Positions 33,260 to 42,899 are shown, counted from the first letter of the stretch. The stretch: DNA of 64,000 nt from Natronoarchaeum philippinense (GCF_900215575.1 NZ_OBEJ01000002.1:62001-126000), one strand, 5' to 3'. Translations and numbers: made by a program. The notes: a model not told the origin generated them from the letters alone.

Positions 33260-34618
33260 TCAGGGCTCGGGCTCGAAGTACTGCGCCAACTCGACGCCGA
33301 ACTCTCCTGCCAGCGACGCCACTTCCTCGCCGATCAGGGCCTCGTGGTCCGCTTCGAGCGCGCTGGCGACGTGCGTGCCGAGGCGAACGTCGAGGAGTTG
33401 GTCGCTGCGTAGGAACGCCGCTGCGGTCTCGAACTCCCGAGGGCGCTCGACGACGTAGCGCTCGCCCTCGACGAAGGGGCCGTAGGCGCTCTCGTCGTCC
33501 GCATACTTCTCGAAGAAGCCGGCTGCGTGCTCGCGGACGTGGACGGGCGGCCCCTCGTGGCGCTCGATCGCCGGGCGCTCGTCGACAGCAAGCTCGGCCA
33601 ACAGGACGGCGGTTTCGTCGGCCATCGCGGTCGACCGAACCACGTCGAATCCTCGGCGGTCGAGCGCCTCAGTGATCCCGTCGAGCGACCGGCTGAGTTG
33701 GGGGTAGAGCTGGTCTTCGACCACGTCGGGTGCCGCAAATCGGATGGCAACGGGCGTCGTTCCGCGCTCGGCGATCGCCGCCTCGACAGCGGCGTCCGAC
33801 AGCGGTGCTGGCTGATCGGCGAAGAACAACTCTTCGCGAGGGTCGGCGAGCAGGTCGCGGGCGTAGTGCTGGAGCCGGGCGACGTTGTCGGCCGACAGCA
33901 CGGCCGCGACGTTGCGTTCGGGATCCGTGGGATCGATGACGACTAACGGGTCGTCGAACGTCTCGTCACCGTGGTCCTCGGGGTCGAGTTCGACCGGTGG
34001 ATGCCACTCGGCTGCCGCCTCGACGAACTCGCGGAAGCCGCCGTAAGCTAACACGAGCAGTTCGGTGAGATACCCGCTAAAGCCTCGCGTCCGTAGATCG
34101 CTGCCGTAGACGCCGATTCCGGTCAGAAACTGCTTTGCGAGGCGAACGTCGGCCGCGAGGTCGGCGTCCAACCGACCAGCGACGTACTCGGCGTGAAACG
34201 GCGTCCGATCGACCGCCGACCGGATCGCGGCGGCGTCCTCGACGTCGTAACACGGGACGAGATCTATGTCGAACCCATCGACGACGCCCTTGACGTACGG
34301 GTGCTCGGCGTACTCCTCGTGACCCTCCGGGAGGGCGCTGTGCCCGACATCGAGGCCGTACTCTTCTAGCTCCTCGCGGTCGAGTTCAGTCGGGAAGCGA
34401 ACGAACACGTCGATGTCGCGGTCGCCGCTGATCCACGTGTTTCGGGCCGTGCTGCCGACCTGCAACACGTCGGCGTCGACCGGTAGCTCGTCGACCGCGC
34501 CTTCTGCTCGCCGGCGTAGCTCTTGGGCGACCCCCTCCATCCGCTCGCGCTCGGCTGTCGACGGGTCGACTGTCTCTCGCACCCCCTCGACAACGGCCGC
34601 GAACTCCTCGTCAGTCAT
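33260..34618 (-). CDS. cca: CCA tRNA nucleotidyltransferase, archaeal class I
   Basis: A 452-residue enzyme that adds CCA to tRNA 3' ends, needed because none of the tRNA genes here encodes CCA. The class I catalytic site is LQVGSTARNTWISGDRDIDV (GS...DxD). DGFDIDLVPCYDV holds the third carboxylate, and TPFHAEYV, RLAKQFLTGIGVYGSDLRTR and GFSGYLTELLVLAYGGF form the neck and body. The start is at ATG 34618 (MTDEEFAAVVEGV); the open upstream frame is not conserved-looking. It converges on the deacetylase-family gene with 15 bases between stops. Confidence 0.92.
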   Translation of the reverse strand: MTDEEFAAVVEGVRETVDPSTAERERMEGVAQELRRRAEGAVDELPVDADVLQVGSTARNTWISGDRDIDVFVRFPTELDREELEEYGLDVGHSALPEGHEEYAEHPYVKGVVDGFDIDLVPCYDVEDAAAIRSAVDRTPFHAEYVAGRLDADLAADVRLAKQFLTGIGVYGSDLRTRGFSGYLTELLVLAYGGFREFVEAAAEWHPPVELDPEDHGDETFDDPLVVIDPTDPERNVAAVLSADNVARLQHYARDLLADPREELFFADQPAPLSDAAVEAAIAERGTTPVAIRFAAPDVVEDQLYPQLSRSLDGITEALDRRGFDVVRSTAMADETAVLLAELAVDERPAIERHEGPPVHVREHAAGFFEKYADDESAYGPFVEGERYVVERPREFETAAAFLRSDQLLDVRLGTHVASALEADHEALIGEEVASLAGEFGVELAQYFEPEP

Positions 34619-34722
34619 TGAACCGTGGTTGCTCCCCGTCGCGTGAAAGGATATCGGTGCCCGACGACGCGGCGAAAACGAAAGTCCTATTAAAAACACC
34701 CGACTACACCGAAGTGCAACGG

Positions 34723-34795
34723 GCCGCCGTAGCTCAGTTGGTAGAGCACCTGGTTGTTACCCAGGTTGTCCCAGGTTCGAGCCCTGGCGGTGGCG
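34723..34795 (+). tRNA. tRNA-Asn (anticodon GTT)
   Basis: A 73-base cloverleaf: acceptor GCCGCCG/CGGTGGC with discriminator G, anticodon stem CCTGG/CCAGG with loop TTGTTAC (anticodon GTT), T arm CCAGG-TTCGAGC-CCTGG. A TATA-like TATTAAAAAC stands about 35 bases upstream. Confidence 0.95.
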
Positions 34796-34959
34796 TGACT
34801 TTCTCCGAAATCTACAGCTCGCAAGACGCTGTCTTCCGATGCCGTGAACTTCCTTGCAACTCTACTTCGCGTAGCTGAGAGACTGTTCTACGCGACGGTA
34901 CAGCCGCAGCCGTGGGAATGCGACAAACCTTAGTTCGGCATCATCCAACGACGGGGTAC

Positions 34960-35034
34960 GGGCCCGTATCTCAGTCTGGTTAGAGAGAGCGGCTCATAAC
35001 CGCTTCGTCCTTGGTTCAAATCCGAGCGGGCCCA
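34960..35034 (+). tRNA. tRNA-Met (anticodon CAT), integration target
   Basis: A 75-base cloverleaf: acceptor GGGCCCG/CGGGCCC with discriminator A, anticodon stem AGCGG/CCGCT with loop CTCATAA (anticodon CAT), T arm CTTGG-TTCAAAT-CCGAG. A CAT anticodon can be elongator Met or, with modified C34, Ile2. I prefer Met because the provirus resembles SNJ2, which uses tRNA-Met. The last 14 bases plus two flanking bases are repeated at 53928-53943. Confidence 0.9.
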
Positions 35035-35036
35035 TC
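35021..35036 (+). repeat. left attachment site (tRNA-Met 3' end)
   Basis: TCCGAGCGGGCCCATC, spanning the T-arm 3' strand, the acceptor 3' strand and the discriminator of tRNA-Met plus two bases; identical to 53928-53943. Integration therefore reconstitutes an intact tRNA gene. Confidence 0.88.
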
Positions 35037-35180
35037 CGACAAACGGTTGATACTAACCTCAACCGGAAATGTCCGTCTCGGTGCGTTCTACCTTCCGGAA
35101 ACAGCCGAATAGCGACGCCTGAAAACGGCGCTCAAAAACGACCCGAACCAACGACGAGTCGCGTCACGCCGCCGTCCAGC

Positions 35181-35190
35181 GTTTATTATA
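35181..35190 (+). promoter_or_regulatory. TATA-like promoter of the left operon
   Basis: GTTTATTATAG lies about 20-25 bases before the GTG start at 35207, giving a near-leaderless transcript for the first zinc protein. Confidence 0.5.
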
Positions 35191-35206
35191 GTCGGAGGTG
35201 GTCCGC

Positions 35207-35320
35207 GTGAGCCGGTTCTGTCCGCGGTGCGGTGGGCGGATGGTCACCACAACCTCTCGCGGCGGGATCACCCGGCGCGTCTGTGAGAACAGCCCCGACT
35301 GTGGGCGTGGTGACGCATGA
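35207..35320 (+). CDS. provirus small zinc-ribbon protein
   Basis: A 37-residue frame starting at GTG (VSRFCPRCGGRMVTTTSRGG) with CPRC and, 20 residues on, C-x(5)-C, a compact four-cysteine zinc ribbon. It is the first cistron of the left operon; its stop overlaps the next ATG as ATGA. A GTG start just behind the TATA-like element supports it as a real gene. Confidence 0.6.
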   Translation: MSRFCPRCGGRMVTTTSRGGITRRVCENSPDCGRGDA

Positions 35321-35700
35321 GCCTCGGCGTCGAGCAGGCCGCGGCGTCGATCGAGCGCCAGCTCGGTGAACCGCCGCGACTCCGGTTCCCCACCGACTGG
35401 ACGCTGTCGGCGTCGTGGGAACGTGCTCAGCGAGAGCACGACACTGGCGGCCCTGTGTCGCCCGCTGAGCGCGTCGTATTGCTCAGCGAGGGAAAGCCCC
35501 ACCGCGTGCTGTTCGCCATCTACGACGGCGCCCTACGGGCCGAGTGCGACTGTGACGGCTTCCGCTACCGTGGCTGGTGCGCTCACGTCGCCTCGTGCTG
35601 GTGGCGGTGGGTCCGGTCGGATCTCTCGGTCGTCGATCTCGACACCGGAGATACGCACGTCTCACCACCGTGGTGGCTCTCCGTTGGGGGTGAGCGATGA
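35317..35700 (+). CDS. provirus SWIM-type zinc finger protein
   Basis: A 127-residue protein. The diagnostic segment is AECDCDGFRYRGWCAHVASC: C-x-C-x(8)-C-x-H, the SWIM zinc-finger signature, preceded by the usual strand pair HRVLFAIYDGALR. SWIM domains bind DNA or protein partners. The N-terminal 60 residues have no recognised fold. It is translationally coupled on both sides by ATGA overlaps. SWIM proteins are common in haloarchaeal mobile elements and could serve as a regulator or recombination cofactor. Confidence 0.75.
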   Translation: MSLGVEQAAASIERQLGEPPRLRFPTDWTLSASWERAQREHDTGGPVSPAERVVLLSEGKPHRVLFAIYDGALRAECDCDGFRYRGWCAHVASCWWRWVRSDLSVVDLDTGDTHVSPPWWLSVGGER

Positions 35701-35887
35701 CTCCCCGGCGTCGAGAGCGGCAGTCGTGCTCGGTCCCACGCACGGGCACGGGCGAGCGCGTGAGTCTCCCAGCGACCCGGGGAGGGGTGTCCTACATACT
35801 GTCGACCTGCGCGAAAATCGCTTGCCGTCTGGGGATTTCGTCGCGTATGACACGCCCCGATTCCGTCATGCGTGGGAGGTGGGCGGC

Positions 35888-35891
<4 letters not shown>
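35697..35891 (+). CDS. provirus hypothetical small basic protein
   Basis: A 64-codon frame (MTPRRRERQSCSVPRTGTGE at the start). It is supported mainly by its position: its ATG overlaps the SWIM stop and its TGA overlaps the next ATG, filling an otherwise empty slot in the operon. Composition is basic and unlike host proteins. No domain recognised; it could also be a chance frame. Confidence 0.4.
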
Positions 35892-36929
<1,038 letters not shown>

Positions 36930-36953
36930 CGCGGCTTCTCGGAGACACAACTC

Positions 36954-37085
36954 ATGACGACTCATCTTTCCGACGACGTTGCACAGCTCGACAAGACGAC
37001 CGTCGCCTTCCTCGCGCTCTCGGGAGCGGCGACCGCGCTGGCCGGAATCACCGGGTTGGCGCTGGCCGGTACGGGGGCGATCTGA
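36954..37085 (+). CDS. provirus small single-helix membrane protein
   Basis: A 43-residue frame, MTTHLSDDVAQLDKTTVAFL, followed by a glycine/alanine-rich hydrophobic helix (ALSGAATALAGITGLALAG). Its stop is directly followed by the spike ATG, so it belongs to the structural operon. A minor envelope protein or spike chaperone is plausible. Confidence 0.6.
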   Translation: MTTHLSDDVAQLDKTTVAFLALSGAATALAGITGLALAGTGAI

Positions 37086-39086
37086 ATGGCGGCCGACGAC
37101 AGCGATAGCGGGGCCCACAGCCCACGGCTGGACTGCGATGTCTGCCGGCGTGACGTGCTGCGCGGGATCGGTGCGGCCGGTGCGACGGCGGCGCTCGCTG
37201 GGACAGCCTCGGCGCGCAACCGGACGGGTAACTACAGCGTTCCAGAGAGTGAGTATCTGGCCGCCACCCAGCAGTTCGGCTACGGCATGGGGACGCTCGC
37301 GTACTTCTCGGGCAAAGCCATCAACGGCATTGCCTCGCTGGCGCCGTGGGGCGACGAAAGCTCGTTCAAGGAGAAGTACGAGTATCAGCAACGGCTTGAG
37401 ATCTACCGGCGAGCCTACGACTTCGAGCAGATGGAAAAGCGTGCGCTCACCGGCGTCGAGAATCAGGCCAACCTCTACAGCCGCGTAGCGATGGAAGACG
37501 GCCTGCTCGAACTGTTCAACCAAGCCGAGCAAGGAGCAAGCCGCACCGACGCGACCGCGGCGGCCAAACAGGTCGTCAGCGAGGAATGGGACAAGATCCT
37601 CCAGCAGATGCTCACGCATCTGGAACAGAACGTGCTGGCAGTCCGTGACTGGTACAGTCACCTGAATGGCCTGCCGACGGATATCTCGACGGATGACGGC
37701 AGTGTCGGCTACAGCATGATCCCCGAGTGTCCGTTTTCGGGGGATATCGAGCAAAGTGAGGTCTGGCGCGAAGAGACCTACACCTACGATACCTACGAAC
37801 AGACCGGCCGAGAGATCGCGGGGTTCGGTATCTCTGACTATGAAAACGTCATGCCGAACGGCTTCTTCGGGGCGCTCCTGCCGGGTGATCTGACTTCGCC
37901 GTCGACGAACGGGTCCAGCGGGAGCCGGAGCTGGGAGTCCAATCAAGATGCGCCGTTCTGGTCAGATGAAGTCTGGCCCCGCATTCAGGACGGGTTTCAG
38001 TACCCCGACGACCAAGGCACCTACAACCAACCGCCTGAAGCGGACGTGCATGTCAGTGGGACAGGCACAGGTCCCCAGCCGGTCTACATGGGGTTGCGAT
38101 TCTACCCACCGAACCCCTCGCACTTCGACGTAAACGAGGACATGGTCGAGGACGTGAGCGACAAGCCCAACGCACACGTCCTCGTGATGACGCGCTACCT
38201 GAACGTGCTCGACACGATCGACTCCGAGCGCCAGAACTCGCTCGACGCCGTCGATGCGTGGGCGAACAGCAACTACATCGAGATGCGGGACAACCCCGAC
38301 CAGTGGGACCGCGCGGACATGGTCGGGCCGGCCGCCCTGCAGGACTCGGCGGCCAACGCCTCGAATCCCGCCGAGGCGGCGCTCCAGCTCCGTGGGATGG
38401 GGATTCCCGTCAACAACGAGACGGACGTGCTCTTGGAGTTCCCCGAACAGACAGATCTGGACGGCAACCCGATCCAAGCGCCCGGCTATCTCGGGGCGAC
38501 GAACCCGCCTGCCGACGGATTCCCCGTTGGCGAGGTGATCGATCCCGAGCAACAGGAGGGCGGGATCTTCTTCGCGCACTGGGCCAATGACGTGTCTACG
38601 CAGGATTCTCCTGACAGCGACGGAACCACCGGCAACACCACGGATGGAAATACAACGGACGGCAACACCACGGACGGGAATACAACGGACGGCAACACCA
38701 CGGACGGGAATACGACGAACACGAGTGACGGTGGGCTCGACGGCGAGCAGGCTGACGACACTGGCACCTACTCCGAGCTGGTCCAGCCGTTCAAGATCGT
38801 CACGACCGCGGACGGTTCGGACACGCTGACGATGAATGCGCGGGACGTGTCGACGCCGGACTACGACTGGCAACAGGTCGTCGAGAATCTCGAAGACCTG
38901 AACGCAGCACAGGAGGACGCCCGCAACCAGACGATCACCGTGATCAACGAAGGCGGCGGGGGCGGGCCGTTGCTTCCTGACTTCGACTTCGGGGGCGGCG
39001 GAAGCCCGCTCGCAGGACTGGCGATTATCGGCGGCGTGATCGTTGCGGCCGGCGCCGCCGTGTCGAACCTGCTACCGGGGAACTGA
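37086..39086 (+). CDS. putative envelope spike protein, Tat-exported, C-terminally anchored
   Basis: A 666-residue protein, the largest of the cassette. Residues 21-43 are a twin-arginine signal (RRDVLRGIGAAGATAALAGT). The ectodomain follows, with several N-x-T/S sequons. At residues 515-545 lies a tandem Asn-Thr-Thr-Asp-Gly stretch (NTTDGNTTDGNTTDG) that should be densely N-glycosylated. The C-terminus has a glycine-rich segment, then a transmembrane helix (LAGLAIIGGVIVAAGAAVSN). This is the plan of pleolipovirus spikes, which are exported and anchored by one C-terminal helix, though longer than the roughly 500 residues typical of the group. It would mediate host attachment and membrane fusion. 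Confidence 0.7.
   Translation: MAADDSDSGAHSPRLDCDVCRRDVLRGIGAAGATAALAGTASARNRTGNYSVPESEYLAATQQFGYGMGTLAYFSGKAINGIASLAPWGDESSFKEKYEYQQRLEIYRRAYDFEQMEKRALTGVENQANLYSRVAMEDGLLELFNQAEQGASRTDATAAAKQVVSEEWDKILQQMLTHLEQNVLAVRDWYSHLNGLPTDISTDDGSVGYSMIPECPFSGDIEQSEVWREETYTYDTYEQTGREIAGFGISDYENVMPNGFFGALLPGDLTSPSTNGSSGSRSWESNQDAPFWSDEVWPRIQDGFQYPDDQGTYNQPPEADVHVSGTGTGPQPVYMGLRFYPPNPSHFDVNEDMVEDVSDKPNAHVLVMTRYLNVLDTIDSERQNSLDAVDAWANSNYIEMRDNPDQWDRADMVGPAALQDSAANASNPAEAALQLRGMGIPVNNETDVLLEFPEQTDLDGNPIQAPGYLGATNPPADGFPVGEVIDPEQQEGGIFFAHWANDVSTQDSPDSDGTTGNTTDGNTTDGNTTDGNTTDGNTTDGNTTNTSDGGLDGEQADDTGTYSELVQPFKIVTTADGSDTLTMNARDVSTPDYDWQQVVENLEDLNAAQEDARNQTITVINEGGGGGPLLPDFDFGGGGSPLAGLAIIGGVIVAAGAAVSNLLPGN
38629..38720 (+). 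repeat. tandem 15-base repeats encoding Asn-Thr-Thr-Asp-Gly
   Basis: Five to six 15-base units alternate between GGCAACACCACGGAC and GGGAATACAACGGAC type versions. They preserve the protein repeat while codon use varies at third positions, which suggests selection for the glycosylation sequons as well as slippage-driven growth. Confidence 0.8.
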
Positions 39087-39088
39087 CC

Positions 39089-39637
39089 ATGCGCCGGACA
39101 TTTTTCGCGCTGTCGCTGGTTGTAGCGGCAGTTCTGGCGATGGGCATGGGCGCCGGCGGCGCGCTCGCACAGGAGAACGCGACGAACGGGACTGCCGTCG
39201 AGGCAGGCGCGAACTACGAGGAGACGGTCGGGCCGAACGTCCGACTCGTCGACTGGGAGTACACCAACGGTCAGTTCTCGCTTGAGTTCGAGGCCGACGA
39301 GCCGACGCGCGTCTCTATTACTGAAGCGGGGACGTGGGGCGAAGGGACGGGTCAGTTCAACTACGTCGAGCAAGTGGTGAGTGAAGGCCGATCGACGGTT
39401 GTGGTGCCGGTCAGCGATCGGGACGGCGCCGCGGTCGGGATCACGACGCCGGCGAGCATGGACCAAGGGACGGGCGCGTACGTCTCGATCGGGCGTGAAG
39501 AACAGTCTCAGAATCCGCTGAAGACGTTCGGGGGCGAGTCCGGGCTGTTCACTGGCGTGCTCATGACGATCGTGCTGGCGGCGCTCTCGGCGTGGTACGT
39601 GGTCCGCTCGGAGAACACCGGGGTGGTCGAAGCGTGA
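39089..39637 (+). CDS. provirus secreted, C-terminally anchored membrane protein
   Basis: A 182-residue protein with a Sec signal (MRRTFFALSLVVAAVLAMGM, cleavage probably after ALAQ), an ectodomain of about 110 residues dominated by beta strands (PNVRLVDWEYTNGQFSLEFE, TRVSITEAGTWGEG), and a C-terminal helix (GVLMTIVLAALSAWYVV). It corresponds in position to the ORF6-type gene between spike and NTPase in pleolipoviruses. Two bases separate it from the spike stop; its stop overlaps the next GTG. Confidence 0.62.
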   Translation: MRRTFFALSLVVAAVLAMGMGAGGALAQENATNGTAVEAGANYEETVGPNVRLVDWEYTNGQFSLEFEADEPTRVSITEAGTWGEGTGQFNYVEQVVSEGRSTVVVPVSDRDGAAVGITTPASMDQGTGAYVSIGREEQSQNPLKTFGGESGLFTGVLMTIVLAALSAWYVVRSENTGVVEA

Positions 39638-40407
39638 GCGACACGAGTGGCACCTTCGGCGGCTGGTCGGACCGCATCACCTACCTGCTGGCCGAGGGTC
39701 AGCTCCTTGCGGCGGGGCTGGCCGTCTCGGTCGGCATCCTGCTCGTCTGGTTCAAGCCCAGTCTGCCGGGTATCCCGCCGATCGCCGGCGGCATCTTCGC
39801 CGCGCTGCTCCTACTCGGTCCGCCACTACTCGGGCTGTTCGTCACCGGCGCGCGGGCGCTCCGGAATCGGAACATGGTGACGGTCTACCACATCAACGGC
39901 CAAACCGACGAACGCGAGAAATACTACGTCGCGCCGGAAGTCTGGTCGGAGAAGACCGTCGACGGCCCAAGCCCATACCTCTGCAACGACGGCGACGCCT
40001 TCGAGGTACGCGAGTTCGACTGGCACGAGGATGTCCGCACACTCGCGGTGCGCGGGTGCTACATGAGCCAGATGGCCGACTCGAAACTCGTCACGTGCAA
40101 GACGATGCTCGAAGATGTCCACGGCGACCTCGTCGAGTCGTATCTGGAACTGAACCGACTTCGAGGGCGTATCTCGAAACTCGGGCTGCAGATCCAAGCC
40201 GACGTGATCAACGAGGAAGCCGAAGCCGACGAGCGGGGTCAGATGAACCCGCGAACCGCCGTCAGCGACCGCTTCGAGGCCGCCAAGAAGGACGCCGAGC
40301 AGGCCGAACACGACGAGATACAGGACATCGAACAGTACAGCGGCGAGTACGCACAGGAGCACGACATTCGACCGCCCGCGACCACCGATGGAGGCACCGA
40401 TGAGTGA
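39634..40407 (+). CDS. provirus two-helix membrane protein with cytoplasmic domain
   Basis: A 257-residue protein starting at a GTG that overlaps the previous stop (VSDTSGTFGGWSDRITYLLA). Two hydrophobic helices (LAAGLAVSVGILLVWF, GIFAALLLLGPPLLGLFV) are followed by a mainly helical, charged cytoplasmic domain with a C-terminal acidic/lysine coiled segment. It occupies the ORF7 position of pleolipovirus cassettes. Its end overlaps the NTPase start by eight bases. Confidence 0.62.
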   Translation: MSDTSGTFGGWSDRITYLLAEGQLLAAGLAVSVGILLVWFKPSLPGIPPIAGGIFAALLLLGPPLLGLFVTGARALRNRNMVTVYHINGQTDEREKYYVAPEVWSEKTVDGPSPYLCNDGDAFEVREFDWHEDVRTLAVRGCYMSQMADSKLVTCKTMLEDVHGDLVESYLELNRLRGRISKLGLQIQADVINEEAEADERGQMNPRTAVSDRFEAAKKDAEQAEHDEIQDIEQYSGEYAQEHDIRPPATTDGGTDE

Positions 40408-41569
40408 CGAACAGGACAACTACACGGTTGGCGGCTTCCGCGAGTTCCAGAGCGACAACCTCGCGCGAGATCCCGACGAGGTACTTCCGCACTCGGGGTT
40501 CGTCCGGGACGAACAGCTCGACCGGCAGATGACCGTCCGGGCGCTCCACCACGACCCCGACCGCTGGGAGACGAAAGCGCCGGCGGACTACCTCGGCGTC
40601 CAGAAGAACCGCGACATCCTGCGAGCCGAAGGCGGACACACGGCCCGACAGGCGCTCGAAAACGGCGATTCGCTCACGCTCAAGCATTATATCGGTGATC
40701 CCTCGCAGGAGGCCGACCTCGCGGGGCTCAAAGCGAAGATGCGCTTGGAGCAGATCGTCGACGGTCCGGCGCCGGTGATCGTCGTCTTGGGCGAGATGGG
40801 CGCCGGCAAGTCCGACTTCGCTGGGCTGTTGGGCCAGCTCCGTGCGCACGTCGTCGACCAAGATCTACTCGTCGGGAGCAACATCCGGACGCTCTCGCGG
40901 AACGACGAGTGGGTGCGCGAGGATGGTTCAGTCGATGACGGGTACATCCCAAACTACCCACTGCTGACCGAGTGGGTCCAGCAGGACGGGAATCCGGTCG
41001 AGAATCCTCAGCAGCCGAAGCTGTTCATCGGTGACGAGTTCTCGTCGCACGGCAGCGGCACCGGTGAGGACGGCCACAAGGTCCGGAAGTTGATGGGTCC
41101 GCTGGTGTTCAAGATCCGCAAGTACGGCGGCGCTCTCATCTATATCGGCCACGACGAGAGTTCGATCCACCCGATGCTCTGGCGCGTCGGGACGATTATC
41201 AAGAAGACCTCTAAGAAGGAGGCGATCGTTGCCGACCGGATTTCCAACGGGAAGCTCGTCGATGTCGAGCCGCGCCCGCTCCGGGGCATCCCGCAGACCG
41301 ACTGGAGCATGGCGACGAAGGAAGCCAGCGAGTGGTCTTGGGAAGCGCCCTCGGGCAACGAATCGGCCGATACTGGGATCGACGATACGGACGTGAAGCG
41401 CGTCGCCATGTGGACGATGCAGGCCTGCCGTGAGCAAGGAATGTCGCCACGTGAAACTGCCCAGTTCGTGCCCTACAGCCACACTACCGTCAACAACTGG
41501 TTGAACGAGTACGACGACGGCGGCGAGAAGCGTGAGTGGGTTTCCAGCGTGGAGGCCGCAATCGCATGA
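40400..41569 (+). CDS. provirus P-loop NTPase (VP8-like) with C-terminal HTH
   Basis: A 389-residue ATPase. Walker A is VVLGEMGAGKSDFAGLL near residue 133; Walker B is probably QPKLFIGDEFSSHG near 215, followed by a sensor-like ALIYIGHDESS. The last 45 residues are a helix-turn-helix (MSPRETAQFVPYSHTTVNNW). Pleolipoviruses carry a NTPase (VP8) at this point of the cassette. It could act in genome handling or virion assembly. Start at ATG 40400. Confidence 0.72.
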   Translation: MSDEQDNYTVGGFREFQSDNLARDPDEVLPHSGFVRDEQLDRQMTVRALHHDPDRWETKAPADYLGVQKNRDILRAEGGHTARQALENGDSLTLKHYIGDPSQEADLAGLKAKMRLEQIVDGPAPVIVVLGEMGAGKSDFAGLLGQLRAHVVDQDLLVGSNIRTLSRNDEWVREDGSVDDGYIPNYPLLTEWVQQDGNPVENPQQPKLFIGDEFSSHGSGTGEDGHKVRKLMGPLVFKIRKYGGALIYIGHDESSIHPMLWRVGTIIKKTSKKEAIVADRISNGKLVDVEPRPLRGIPQTDWSMATKEASEWSWEAPSGNESADTGIDDTDVKRVAMWTMQACREQGMSPRETAQFVPYSHTTVNNWLNEYDDGGEKREWVSSVEAAIA

Positions 41570-41691
41570 GGGCGCAAGGGTGTAAAGCTGTAAACCGCAA
41601 GCGACCCCCCTTTAGTAGCCCATACGCCGCCCGACTCCCTGACGGTCGTCGTGCGACCGCGATGGGCGCGCGAGCAAGTGGCCAGCGGAGG

Positions 41692-41702
41692 ATTATATAT
41701 AA
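41692..41702 (+). promoter_or_regulatory. strong TATA box within provirus
   Basis: ATTATATATAA stands 10-20 bases before ATG 41712 in otherwise GC-rich sequence. Just upstream, 41580-41597 contains two TGTAAA words (GTGTAAAGCTGTAAACCGC), possibly a regulator site. Confidence 0.55.
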
Positions 41703-41711
41703 CAGCGCGCG

Positions 41712-42110
41712 ATGCGCGTGGTCCGCGTGAATCGGTCGAAGCGAGCGAACCACTTCGGGACGATCTGCGAGAAGCGGATGGCGAGGAAGCGCCGGTTCGA
41801 ACTCGACCGAGCGAGCTGGCACGATGCGCGCTTCCAGAACGGCACGCCCGTCGAGATTAAGAGCACGATGGTTGAGCATGCTGACGGCCAGCCGGGCAAC
41901 TTCAAGATCTACCGGAAGTACCACGACCGGCTTCGGCGGGCCGACGGGTGGTACTGTTTCGTCGTCTATCGGCCGCATGGGCGCTCGGGCTGTACCGTGC
42001 TCGACGACAAGATGGTCCGTGCGTGCGATCTCCCGTTAGTTCGGTGGCATGGTGGCGGCGCTCACCGTGATACGCAACAGGCAAAAGTGACAATAGAGGA
42101 GATATATTAG
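41712..42110 (+). CDS. provirus protein with PD-(D/E)XK-like nuclease motif
   Basis: A 132-residue basic protein. The stretch RASWHDARFQNGTPVEIKST gives a D-x(n)-E-x-K arrangement, and the flanking GTICEKRMARKRRFELD helix and YRKYHDRLRRADGWYCFVVY strand fit a small restriction-endonuclease/Holliday-resolvase fold. It could resolve or nick viral DNA, but the motif match is short. Its stop overlaps the stop of the SLATT-like gene on the other strand by four bases, marking the edge of the AT-rich cargo. Confidence 0.5.
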   Translation: MRVVRVNRSKRANHFGTICEKRMARKRRFELDRASWHDARFQNGTPVEIKSTMVEHADGQPGNFKIYRKYHDRLRRADGWYCFVVYRPHGRSGCTVLDDKMVRACDLPLVRWHGGGAHRDTQQAKVTIEEIY

Positions 42111-42769
42111 TATCCTGCCCACCTAAGGATCCTCCGAATAGGTGATGCAGCTTTGGATTTGATCATCTCTATTTTCGCCTCATCTTCTTCCGAGTTGTCA
42201 TCCACCCGGAATTCTTTGTCTTCACCAGTTACCTTCAAAAGCGGCTTTGGCTTCCAAGTTCCTTTTCTCTCTTTCACTCGGTGATACCACTTATCCCCAA
42301 GCTGAGGTGTGGTTTCATTTACTGTATGCTTCTCCTCCAACAAACGTTCATATTCTTCCTCCAGATCGTCTAAGTCTTCAGATGGGTCTGGAAGTCGAAC
42401 AGTAATGAAATAGTGAAAATCCAAGAAAACCCTTTGCAAAGTCTGTCCTGAGTTGTAGCAAACATTAGACTGTTTTTGGGGGTTGTCAACTGCGTTAACG
42501 AATGAGAGCGCAGCAACTATAATCGATAGACCAAATGCAACATCATTCCACCATGATGGGTTATCACGCAAAATCACAGAACCAATAATGAATAACAGGA
42601 TACCACCGGAAATTGTTGATCCATATGTCAGAAGTCTCCCTCGCTTTTTGAGCTGACTAGAAGCCGCATAGAATTTTAGATAGGTTGTTTTTAACGAATC
42701 ATATTCCTCGAAAGCAGTTCTATACAGCCGATCTCGTCTATCGAAATTATCAAAGTCGTCCTTATTCAT
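42107..42769 (-). CDS. SLATT-like two-helix membrane protein (cargo)
   Basis: A 220-residue protein in visibly AT-rich sequence. A charged helical N-terminus (residues 1-45, LYRTAFEEYDSLKTTYLKFY) leads to two close transmembrane helices (TYGSTISGGILLFIIGSVIL and DVAFGLSIIVAALSFV). A long cytoplasmic helical region follows, with a DLEEEYERLLEEKHTVNE coiled segment. This is the layout of SLATT proteins, which are predicted membrane effectors in nucleotide-signalling defence systems. No SMODS/cGAS-like cyclase or SLOG sensor gene is adjacent, so if it is an effector its trigger is unclear. Assignment is by architecture only. Confidence 0.5.
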   Translation of the reverse strand: MNKDDFDNFDRRDRLYRTAFEEYDSLKTTYLKFYAASSQLKKRGRLLTYGSTISGGILLFIIGSVILRDNPSWWNDVAFGLSIIVAALSFVNAVDNPQKQSNVCYNSGQTLQRVFLDFHYFITVRLPDPSEDLDDLEEEYERLLEEKHTVNETTPQLGDKWYHRVKERKGTWKPKPLLKVTGEDKEFRVDDNSEEDEAKIEMIKSKAASPIRRILRWAGY

Positions 42770-42899
42770 AATCGGCCGCTTAGCTATTAACCGGGCTATC
42801 CCACCACATCAATCTAATGATGGTATTTTGTATTGCTTCTTTCAACGTTTATAAAACAAAGTTAGATATAATATAGTCTAGTGACGTTTCACTTTGGTC

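Noticed and set aside
34960-35034. Initiator tRNA-Met
   Set aside because: The acceptor begins with a G-C pair set GGGCCCG and the anticodon stem lacks the three consecutive G-C pairs typical of initiators; elongator Met or Ile2 fits better.
38629-38720. CRISPR-like tandem repeat
   Set aside because: The repeat unit is 15 bases without spacers and encodes a protein repeat inside the spike gene. No cas genes are in the window.
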